This document shows, one piece after another, positions 42,429 through 52,164 of a stretch of DNA of 64,000 nucleotides (positions are counted from its first letter, which is position 1; every line of letters begins with the position of its first letter). The stretch is from Trametes villosa (Eukaryota > Basidiomycota > Agaricomycetes > Polyporales > Polyporaceae), in contig PUDQ02000001.1 in the NCBI GenBank assembly GCA_002964805.2, positions 4,550,001-4,614,000 of the forward strand, given 5' to 3'. The position numbers and the translations under genes were made by a program. The notes under the pieces were generated by a model, which had not been told where the DNA came from, ran no database searches, and was given only the letters and a program-made list of their open reading frames with translations.

Positions 42429-45400
42429 ATGTCTGCCCCCATCTCCAACCCCACCACTCGCCCTCGCGGCATTCGCCTCAACCACTACCCGCTCGGGTTG
42501 CATGGTCCATACGTCGCCTCCCCCTGGGCAGCGGCTCGCCTTGGACAGCGCGTCTTCGCTTCCAAGGACGAGTACCACCGCTACGTCCTAGCGGACTTCG
42601 ACCCCGCCGGTCACCACCACCCCGCCGCCGTTGCGGAACGCATTGCAGCGTACGAGGCTCGCGTCGCCCTCGAGAACGCCGCTCGTTACCGCAAGGCGGT
42701 TTGGGACGGGGTGGACCCAGCCGCATCGACGTCCGCTGAACCCCGCGTCGAGATCCGCAAGCGTCAAGCTCATACGACGTTGACGGACGGAACGGGACAG
42801 GGCATCAGGCGCTGCATCCGCACGGAGGAAGAAGAGGAGATGGTGCGTCGCCTGCTTATCTGATATATTTCACCTCTGACCCTTCGCAGCTCGTTGCCGA
42901 CATCATGGAGTACATGTACGGCAGCCCGGGCCCCGAGCCCATGGCCGCCGCATATGTCGAGTACCCGGTCAAGGAAGCATTCGACAGTAGCAAAGTACTG
43001 TCAATGGACCGGGCTCACACTCCCTCGGCCCACATCGAGGTCCCCTTCAAGGTCGAGCAGTCGCCCTCAGTGCAGGTACGGGAAGAGTTTGAGGAAGACG
43101 TTCTCCCCCCATGGGCCTTCGACGAAGTGCCCGCCCGTGCTGCCGACGTGCGTGCTCCGACACCCAACGAGCCGATCTCAGTCAAGCTCGAAGACTCGCC
43201 ATCTGTGTACGTGTGGCCAGAGCCCGCAGAGGGGTTCGTGCCTGCCGAGCCACAAGTTGTGGTCAAGATTGAGCCGTCGCCGTCTGTACTGGTACGCGAG
43301 GAACCTGCCGAAGAGGCTCCTCTGACCTGGTCTACCGCCGAGGTCACCGCACCTGTTATCGATTTGCGCTCTGCGACCCCAGAGCCCCCCATTGTGGTCA
43401 AGCTCGAACCCTCCCCCTCGGTGTACGTTTGGCCAGAGCCCGAGGAGGGAGTCTCCCCTCACGTGCCTACTGCCCCGCTTGTTGTGGTCAAGATCGAGCC
43501 CCGGTCGCCTTCGGTGCAGGTGCGCGAAGAACCCGAGGAAGAGGTTCTTCTCTCGTGGTCGACCGACCAGGTCGTCTTCGCGCCTAGCACACCCGTCCGT
43601 GTCCCACGGGCCCCGATGCCGCGTCCGCCAACCGTGGTCAAGATCGAATCGTCGCCCTCCGTAGAGGCGATCATCCCCCTCGCTCCTCGCAAGCGCGCAG
43701 TCATCCCCCCAGCTCCTCGCAAGCGTGCTAGCAAACGCGCTGCTATCCAGCTCGAGCCGCTGTCCTCCCTCGAGGCGATCATTCCCCCTGCTCTTCGCAA
43801 GCGCGCGAGCAAGCGTTCTGCTAAGCGGACCACGGTGAAGCTCGAGCCGTCGCCTTCGGTGCAGGTGCGAGTGGAACCTGAAGAGGAGGTTCTCCCCCCC
43901 GCGCCTGTGAAGAAGGCTCGTACCCGCCGTGCGCGCCAGCAGAATATGGTCAAGCTCGAGGCTTCGCCTTCAGTGCAGATCCGCCAGGAAGAGGAGGATG
44001 GTGTCATCCCTCCTGCGCCTCTGGAGCTCCTATCGACTCCGCCGCGTCGCAGCCGCCGCCGATCCCCCGGGCGCATGGACGTGGACGCCGAGGACGTCGA
44101 GATGTCTTCCGCGCGCTCGGCTGCCGACATCGACATGGCAGAGGCCGCACCCGCTGCGGACCTCTCGGAGCCGATGGAGCAGGACGAGGCTGCCCCGGGA
44201 CCCCTGGTGAAGGAAGAGGAGCGCGAGGACGACGACGAGGCCCTTCTCGTCAGTACAGCGCCCACGAGCGGCATTGCGTCGTCGTACTCTCGCGTACAGG
44301 TTCGCCTGGAATCCCCTTCTATCACCCTCGAGTTCCCGGAGCCCGCGGTCAAGTTGGAGCCTTCCGAGCCATCAGTCAAATCCGAGGCTCGCCAGCCCGC
44401 AGCCAAGCGCAAGGCCAACAAGAAGACACACACGCCGACCGTCAAACGCGAGGTCCCCGAGCCAACCATCAAGGCTGAAGTCGAAGAGCCATTCATCAAG
44501 ACGGAGGAGCACGAGCCTTATGTCGAGTACGAGATGCCCGAGCCGATCTTCTGGACCAGGCTGCCCGAGCCGTCCGCCAGGATCGACCCCTATGAATCGT
44601 CCGCCGAGCTCGCGCTCATTGCTCTCAGGACGGCGCCCTCTGTCACCGACCTCGATCAGATGATGCAAGCGCTGACGCTCGCGAGCAAGGAGACCCCCCT
44701 CGCCGCTGCGGGGGCTTCCTGCGACACTGAGGCGCTCGCCGTTGTCTTGCATGCGCGTCCGCAGCCCTACTTGGAGGACGCCATGCATGCGGAGGACGGC
44801 TTTGAGTATGAGGACAGCACCTGTCTGTCGGAGAGTAACTCCTGCGCGTCGTTCTACACCGCATCGGAGAGCTTCTCGGAGGACCTCCACTCCTTGTCTG
44901 CCTCACCGACGACGGACTCCCTCTATCTCCCGGCCACGCCCTCCCTCGACAACGACGACGACACGGACTCATGGTCGCTTCCAGCATCGCCTACCTCGAC
45001 AGGTCCACTAACGCCCTCCGGGAACGACTGTCAGGAGGCCTGTGTTGCCTCAAGCCCCGAGTTTGCCTCCAACGTCGCGAACACCCTCGCCCCGGCGCTG
45101 CCAGCCTTGCCATTATTCTGCTCTTCCTTCGATTCTATCATTGATGTAAGCTGTGAGTTATCGGCTTTCGAATGCGCGCTGATCTTGATTACTAGCTTTA
45201 CTTGTATGACGACGAGTCCGTCGACGCCGCGGTACTGGAGCAAGCTCGTTCTGGGCCTGCTCCATTGCCTTGTATTCCGTCCAGTGTCAGGGATGGAGAC
45301 CTCAAGGTAAGCATTGCATCATAAGCCATGTTTGCTTGCTAACCTTGCTCGCACGTACCAGGCCATCGCCGCGTCCAGCTCACAGGGAAACAACGCTTCG

Positions 45401-45651
45401 CTGTTCAAGCGAGGCGGTGACGCCCTGTCAGGACTTGGAATCAACAATTTCGTTGAAGAGGACGATGACGTCTGTCCTCTTCCCGGCTACCTCGATCTCC
45501 GCTGCACATCTCAGGTATGTCACACTAAATGCTTCGGACCTGACTCGCGCTGACTATGGAGAAGCCACTCCCTATAGGGCAGCCTGTCGGGCTGTGGGGG
45601 TGGTTGAAACGGGTCACCTTCCTCGCGCTAGGGAAGGGGACCCTCGAGTAG
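42429..45651 (+). CDS. Repeat protein rich in SUMO-acceptor consensus sites, about 1000 aa
   Basis: Exons 42429-42842, 42890-45145, 45196-45306, 45362-45514 and 45583-45651 (total 1000 aa). The last acceptor is uncertain: the alternative at 45578 would end the protein at 45607. The N-terminal 140 residues (RGIRLNHYPLGLHGPYVASP, EYHRYVLADFDP) look folded but are not recognised. From about 43040 to 44000 there are about nine units of 40-50 residues with the core V-K-(L/I)-E-P-S-P-S-V followed by (Q/Y)V(R/W)(E/P)EPEEEV. Interleaved are basic APRKRASKRA-type segments. Further VKSE, VKRE, IKAE and IKTE sites follow to about 44510, then an acidic Ser-rich tail. The psi-K-x-E core is the SUMO conjugation consensus. 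The basic blocks suggest a nuclear location. No enzyme domain is visible and no family is recognised. Confidence 0.72.
43040..44000 (+). repeat. Coding repeats with V-K-x-E-P-S-P core
   Basis: About nine diverged units lie inside the large exon. Each carries GTGGTCAAG(A/C)T(C/T)GAG-like DNA encoding VVK(L/I)E, then Ser-Pro-Ser, then an acidic stretch. One unit (about 43750) has lost the lysine (IQLEP). Unit length varies from about 90 to 150 bp. Confidence 0.75.
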
Positions 45652-47750
45652 CCGGAGCTCTAATCGCTGGTTTTACCCCCTTCTATCTTCTCGTTCATCC
45701 ACACGCGGCAACTACCAACGACGGCTCCTTCGCAACGCAACCACTCGCTCTCTTCGCAACATTCGCAAACTCGATCTCAATGCTTTCTCTCCCCCGTTCG
45801 AGCTACCACCCGTCGAAGGCTCGTAAACGAGTGTCGGAGCCGGGAGCGGCTCCTTCGTTTGTAGTACTTCGTCGACGGATCCGCACTACACCATCAACGC
45901 CGAGAACTCCCTTCGCGTAGGCCATTGCTCATGGCCTCCTCGACGTGGAGACCTCGATGATTCCGACCTCCTTTCATCTTCTTCGACTTCGGCGCCCGGA
46001 GAGCTTGATCATTAGGCTCTCCCGATGCCCTCGTCGACTGCCCGCGCGTTGCAACTCCCGCGTGGGCCCCTTTCTCTCCCAGCGCGCCTGCGCCGTGCGG
46101 CCACGATGTGTCGACGACGTCGACTGAGCAACATCGCGGTCGTCCGCACGCAGCACGCACTGTATCCGCCTCACACTCGCCAACCCAAGCCCGACGACCC
46201 GGCCGCGTCCGTGATTGAGAGTCACGTCTGCGACCGGCGATGTCGGCATTCCCGACCACCTGAGCACGAGCGGTTTTGGCCGCCGCTCGCGTAGTGGCAC
46301 ATGCACTTCGCACACCTGTTCCGGATGGGGGATCGTCGGCGGTCTCCCTCTGAGGCCCCTCCCCATTCGGACACCTTCTAATTTCATCCTACAGCGACGG
46401 TGCCCTTAGTCGCGACTCCACCACCTGGCGATGCGGAGCTGTTCTGCCGGCATCGCCCACCTCGGCTCATCGCGAGCCACCTCTTCGACAATTCCTTACG
46501 GCGCTCATAGGTCGCCCGGATTGTCAACACTGTTCATCCTTCGCTTGGCGACTCGGGAGCTGTTCTGCCAGCGTCGCCCTGCTCGGCTCTTTACCAGCCA
46601 TCTCCTCGACAACTCCTTCCGCCCCCACAGGCGGTCCGGGTCGTCGATATCAGTCCATTGTTATCGTTCACACTCAAGCAACCGGTACGTCACTCCTTTC
46701 TTAGTACATCTTGTGATACTAACTGGAACGTGCACAGATCTTCTCAGTACATCGCACAGATGCATACGTGCGCTGTCTTGAGCAAGACCGGATGCGACAG
46801 ACGTCCTCTCCGGCTGGCCAATCTCGGCCGGAGAGCGTGAACATCGTTCATCCCCGCATCGGGTAAGTCTCCACCTCGCGTTTCATTACAACTCCGCTGA
46901 CACCCCCTGGTAGTTCCTCCTATTGACACACGCACGCGCGCGCGCTGTCATAGGGTACGGAACGATGCCTCGGCCCCTCCTTCCTCGTGCAAAGGAAGGA
47001 TGGGGCCGCCCCCTGCAAGCTCGCAGCCTCCCTCTCCGCTGCCCCCAAAATGGACGACACTAGGACTCCGTGCTCGCTCTGGCCGTCTAGGACTGGTTCT
47101 CAGCTAGGCTGCCTCCCGCTCGCTCGTCTTCTTCGCGCTCGTCCTCTCGGAGTTGTCCGGCCCCAACTCCCGGTCTCGCACCGACAACCACTGGGCCGAT
47201 CAAAACTCTCGCTTAATCGCTCTGCTACGCTATCTGGGGCTGCTGCATCGACATTCTTCCTGGCCTACCCTCTCTCTGGCCTGTGCTCCTTCCTGGATCT
47301 TGGACTTCTGCGTACTGGACCCCTTCATCAACGTCGCAAGGCGTCCGCGATTTTTTTCTCAGCCTTCGGTAAGCACCTCCCCGCTTTCGACCTCATCGCG
47401 CGCAGTACTGACAGCGTCTCCAGGGCTGCTCAGAAAGGGCTGGATCCTTTCGCTCGTCAGTATAATACCGGCTCTTTTGTCTCCTGTTCGTCGGAGATGA
47501 GGCAGACGTGCCAGAGTCGCGTTGACGATTTTTTCTCATGTACCTTACCACGCATATGAACACCAGCTCGTTGAAGTTCAAGAACATTGTGCTTGATGAG
47601 GGCGGTGTAGAATGCGAGGGGACGTGGTAGGATAGACGCGAGTGCCGTGACAACCCAGGAAATGCATTGAGTGAGACATTAGTACAAATGTAAGCTTCCG
47701 CGAGTACATGGGAATAAGACTAAAAGCACACCCTCGCCCCGTCCTAACCT
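45652..47750. other. Unresolved coding-like, repetitive stretch on the plus strand
   Basis: Several segments look exonic: KLDLNAFSPPFELPPVEGS (45770-45828), then a GTAAAC donor-like site; VVDISPLLSFTLKQP to a GTACGT donor at about 46683; IFSVHRTDAYVRCLEQDR to a GTAAGT donor at about 46862; and a segment ending at a GTAAGC donor near 47370, with an acceptor near 47424. I could not chain them into one frame with a start codon. A 121-bp tandem duplication lies within (46433-46675). It may be a repetitive gene, a decayed paralogue or 3' extension of the upstream repeat-protein gene. No function is assigned. Confidence 0.35.
46433..46675 (+). repeat. Diverged 121-bp tandem duplication
   Basis: Copy 1 begins GCGGAGCTGTTCTGCC at 46433. 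Copy 2 begins CGGGAGCTGTTCTGCC at 46554. The two align without gaps for about 100 bp with roughly three quarters identity. The unit length is not a multiple of three. A shorter third match (GTGAACATCGTTCATCC) lies near 46841. Confidence 0.6.
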
Positions 47751-50650
47751 CTACTTCCCTCTTCGTATCGCATGAATAACAAGCTCCTTGATGTCGTCCG
47801 CGTCGTTCAACTGTCCTGACAATCAGCACGCGCACACTGAATCCCCGCGCATGCGAACGCACCTTGACGCCGATGACCATGCTGCGGTCGAGCAGCACCG
47901 CGCCGTACGCGTACGTCTTGTACGAGCTCAGCTGCGCGAACGGCAGCGCGGTGCGCACGGGCTCGTCGAAGATGCGGTAGTGCAGCGCGTAGCCCGCCAT
48001 GAGCTCCGTCGGCTCGCACTGGATCTGCCCGATCACGCGCGTCGCGGGGTCCGTGAACGGGATGAGCGACGCGTGCTCGAGCCGCGCCACGCTCGCGCCC
48101 CCCGCGTGCTCGCCCTCTGCCCCCAGCCACAGGCCCGCCTGCGGGGCTCCGACGCCGTGGGCACCGTGCGGGCCGTGTGCTACACCGAGCCCCGCGTGCG
48201 CGGTGATGCCCGCTACGACAAAGTCCTGCGCGGCGCCCGGCTGAAGCGCGGGGAGGAGCGCGGGGTGTGGTGGCGCCGGCGGCTCAACCGTGCGGTACCC
48301 GCGCATGCAGCGGCGGCGCTTGCGGTGCAGCGCGGCGAGGCGGCGGACGTTGTGCGGGTTGAAGTCGTACACGACGATCGTGCTCCGCATCTGGTCGTCG
48401 TCCGTCGGGTCCTCCTCGACGGTCACGTACCGCTGCCCGCACGTGGTCGTGATCCAGCGGCTCGCGCCGAACGACGCCTCGAGCCACCGGCAGACGTTTG
48501 GCCCCCACTGTGCCCAGGGGATGCGCGGACATGCGGGTGCGGGGGGCGCGTCTGTGGGTGCGGGCGCCGGTGCGGGTTCGGGCTCGGGCTCGGGTGCGGG
48601 CACGCCGCGCGCGTCGTCTGCGTCTGGACCAGCTGTGGGCGCGGGGATGGGTGCGGGGATGGGAGCAGGTGCAGGAGGCAGAGGGAACGCGTCGGGGAGG
48701 ACCTCGGGGACGAGGATGGAGGCGAGCGCGTTGAGCTCGGTGTCGAGGATGCGGAGGAGCGCACTGGTGTGCACGATGAGCGTGAGGCACTCATGGAAGC
48801 CCTGGCTGTCGTGCGTCATGACGTTGAAGATCACGACCGCGTCCGCGGGCCTGAGGTGGAACGGCTCGGCGGAGCGGAACGCGGGCGCGTTCCGCATCGC
48901 GTTCGTCATCTTAGGCTCGGAGCGGCATGTTACCTGCGCGATCGTGTGCCCGCGCCCGAGGCGGGGTAGCTGGAGAACGCAGGCGGTCTGCAACTGCTTG
49001 GGCGGCGTGTCGATGGTGGTGGACGCGATGTGGCAGAGCTCGATCGTGTTCTCGGCGCAGTTCGGAAGCGCGATGACATCAGGCGAGAGGAAGGTGAAGG
49101 TCGAGTAACACGGACACTCGAGTCCTCGGATCTACCGGCGAAAGATGAAGTTGTGATTCCCGGGGAAAAGGCGCGGATAGGACGCACCTCGAGACACTGA
49201 CCGGTCTTCCAGTTGTACACCTCGAACATGGCGGGTGGTCTCGTATATCCTGCGGGGTAGTGGAAGAGGAAGCCGAGGAGGTCGCCGACGATCTCTATGC
49301 AGACGCTGCAGTGTCCCGCAACGGCTTGCGGGGGCGCCGTGATGACTGCGAGCGGGATCGAGGGTTTGGCGGCAAGAGGGTGATTGAGTCCGGTTGAGAG
49401 CTGTATGAGGCGCAGCTCGAACTTGGTATCATTATCTTCGGTCTCGCGACTACGTACGAGATAGATGTCAGGTCTCTCCTTTGGCATCTAACGCAAGAAT
49501 CTGTCGCAAGTTTGTCGCAAGTTCCGGCCCCAGCGTATCATAAGATCACAAGTCGACGCCCGCCTTATAGTCCGCTTAACACGCCTTATATGCCTCGGCA
49601 AGGTCTGTCGTACTACTACGCCCCGGTGATTAACCGACCGGGCTTTATGATCCACTCATAGTAGCCTAGCCGAAGCATATGAGGCTATTATGAGGTGACT
49701 ATAAGGGGGGAGTGAGCCTGTAAGGCTCTTATACGGGTGGGGCTAAGTTTGCGACGTCATCGCAAGCAGGTTATAAGGCGGGGTCTACTGACAATGGGGG
49801 CGTGATACTTAGGTCGCAACTACCACGCCCAGCTTGTCAGCCGGCCGCGCGTTATAGTCCGCTCATAATGGCCTAGGCGAAGCGCATAAGGCTATTATGA
49901 GGTGACTATAAGCGATGAGTGCAAGAGGCTCTTGTACGTCGGGGGCGAAGTTTGTGACATTATTCTTGCGACGTTCCGCCCCCAGCGTATCATTGGATCA
50001 CAAGCGGATGCCCGCCTTACAGTCCGCTTATACGCGCCTCATATGCCTCGGCAAGGGCATCATCAGCGGGTTATAAGGCGGGGTCTACTGATAACGGGGG
50101 CGTGATACTTGCGACGAATCTTAACGCGGAGATGTATTGCTCACTCGGTAGCGACCACGATCAGGTCGTGTTCTTCGACGGACAGCCCGACGTCTATGAT
50201 ATGCGCCCCTACGTCGATCTTCTCCCAAGTGTGAGGGGAGGGGGAGTCTTCACTGGAGGCGAGGCGCGAGAGCCGTGTCCAGCGCACGGTGTCCGCGCCT
50301 GACTGAATGCCGGAGACAGATTCGCCGAGGAGGAGCACGCCATCGGTGAGGTCGTATATGCTGGAGGGGTTGAAGGGGATGCGGATGGTGGTCTCCTTCT
50401 CGAAATCCAGACGCGACCAGGCGGTCTCCTGCTGTCGGAGGAGATTCAGCTTGTCTGAAATGACGAGGTGCGAGCTTGGGTTATCCTCGTATCCGTAGAG
50501 TTGGAGTTGCATGTTGTATTGGAGGAGGATGCTGGATTGGATGAGCTTGTCCATGGCGTGATTGAGCCTGCGGCAGACCTGGAGGTGCTCATAGTCGAGG
50601 TAGGAGAGGATGTGGACGAGCAGCTCGTGCGAGAGCTCCAGGAGAGACAT
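47751..50650 (-). CDS. F-box protein, interrupted by an intronic transposon
   Basis: It starts MSLLELSHELLVHILSYLDY, a good F-box, followed by LQVCRRLNHAMDKLIQSS. Exons: 50650-50145, 49473-about 49191, about 49137-47865, and a short last exon ending NDAD...IRRGK at 47751. The body resembles Agaricomycete F-box proteins with a beta-propeller-like C-terminal part: GLSVEEHDLIVVATEPDIYLV across the long intron, FELRLIQLSTGLNHPLAA, FEVYNWKTGQCLE, FTFLSPDVIALPN, STIVVYDFNPHNVRRL. The large exon carries a Pro/Ala/Glu-rich insert (48700-48540). It should act as an SCF ubiquitin-ligase substrate adaptor. The intron 50144-49474 is 671 nt because it contains the 613-bp element at 49503-50115. Without the element and one target duplication it would be 52 nt. 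Confidence 0.82.
49503..50115. mobile_element. 613-bp non-autonomous DNA element inside an intron
   Basis: It begins GTCGCAAGT and ends ACTTGCGAC, perfect 9-bp inverted termini. It is flanked on both sides by GAATCT (49497-49502 and 50116-50121), a 6-bp target-site duplication. Inside are two related halves: a CCCCAGCGTATCA...GGATCACAAG block at about 49526 and again at 49980; an AGGCTATTATGAGGTGACTA block at about 49682 and 49887; and a GGTTATAAGGCGGGGTCTAC block at about 49769 and 50070. There is no coding capacity. The superfamily is not assigned. Confidence 0.78.
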
Positions 50651-52164
50651 CGCGGTGGCGCGCAGGAGCAGCAGGCAGACAGGCGCAGAGGACGCGAAGG
50701 ACAAGGGAGCGGAGAGAGGGCGCGGAGGGATGTAGGCCGATGTCGGCAAACCACATCTTTAGCCTTTACACCACGTGCTCTCCCCGTGAGAATCGGAAAC
50801 ACAGACGCCCGCCCTGCTTTGTGGCGTGGTTGCTCTTGACCTCGTCGCCTCTGTCGTCGTGCGAGTGTTTATACTCCATCTCTTGTGCGGTTTTCATCAC
50901 GGCCGCCGTGTGTTGTCCCCGGCGGCAGCTGTTCAACACATCTGAAGCATCAACTCAACACTCTGTAACCACGACAGCTGAGATGCGGCCGCAAAGGCGG
51001 ATGACATAGAGGCCTCAGTGCCATTATTGGGATCCGCAGCCTACCATCCGAAGTGCGTACAAAATCATTCTCAGTAGACAGCGAAGACCTGGTATGTATG
51101 TCATCAACATACCGGCACATGATGGTTCCGTTGAAGAATTACTGTCCGTTCAGTGTTCGGTCTCATGGCACTGTAGGACCCCGGATAATCCTCCCAGAGG
51201 CCAGATCCAGGAGGGCCAAAAATCTGGCGGTTGGTCCGGGCCATTTCTGAGCCTTCGAGGGTTGTTTTGGTCCGTGCAGCGGATATGACATCCTTCGAGG
51301 GGTCATCTTGGTCCGTGAATGGCGACGGCCTCCTAAAAATCTTGGATTTTCTTTCTCAGTCGCAGGCCAAAATCACGCCGTTTGGGGCTGATCTCATACC
51401 TCCATTGTCCACAAGTCCGCGAGTTCGCCGCGGGTAAGGCGTAAGTCATCTCTTCAGTTAGTATAATACTGCGCAGTGAGCCCACCCTGGCCCAGCATAC
51501 CATTATGGTCCGGCGGGGCGTGCGACCTCCTTGGTCCCACCCCTCTTTGGTCCGCCCATTCGCTACGGCTTTTTCGGCCCCAGACCCCCCCTTTGGTCCG
51601 TGCCATGTACGGCATACCTCTCGAGTTGGCAGCGTTTTGGTCCGTACGGTGGATCTGGCATGCCTTAGGATTATCCGGGGTCCTGGCACTGTTCGAATAC
51701 TCTTCGATCATCCGGGCCACACCTGCACTTACCTCCGCCGATTCTCAGTATTAGGACCAAAAAAGATTTGCCACGCGCCGCTTCTAGAACTGTTGTTGGC
51801 CCTCTAAGCCACCGACGCCATCCCTATATGCGCGATCCGCACCCTTTGCGCCGAGGCCGCCGCTCGGATTTCAGTTCGGTCTGGCGGATGCAGGCGGGCC
51901 TCCTCGCCTGGGCCGCTTTCTCATCCTCAATATGGCAGTCAACGTCGCGGCTGCACCACTTCCGGGCTATCCTGGATGCTCTGCGCTCCCTTCTAGGACC
52001 TTTGCTGCTGCGCGGAAATGTCAGAAAGCCAAAGTTGGCCCCGCGTGCGCGGATGTGCCGCCAACGTGCATATAGTCGCTGCTTCCGCGACCGCTCTGGT
52101 CACCTCATCCTTTGGACTTGAGGCCTGATCTGCTGGTCGACCGCCCTGCTTGCCCCTCGCTGCA
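50651..52164. promoter_or_regulatory. Divergent promoter region with a hAT-like MITE
   Basis: About 1.5 kb between the F-box gene (-) and the GT2 synthase (+). A third of it is the 510-bp element at 51175-51684. The rest carries no supportable gene. Confidence 0.45.
51175..51684. mobile_element. hAT-type MITE, 510 bp
   Basis: The element starts AGGACCCCGGATAATCC and ends with its exact reverse complement, so 17-bp perfect terminal inverted repeats. Partial inverted similarity continues to GCCAGATCCA on each side. The octamer GGCACTGT lies directly outside both ends (51167-51174 and 51685-51692), the 8-bp target-site duplication expected of hAT elements. The interior has about eight copies of TTGGTCCG or a close variant (for example near 51227, 51264, 51307, 51546, 51593 and 51640), like transposase-binding subterminal repeats. 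No transposase frame exists, so mobilisation would be in trans. Confidence 0.85.

Noticed and set aside
47788..48969. 393-aa plus-strand open frame
   Set aside because: A GC-driven shadow of the large F-box-gene exon on the minus strand. Its composition is Arg/Val/Gly-rich with no motif.
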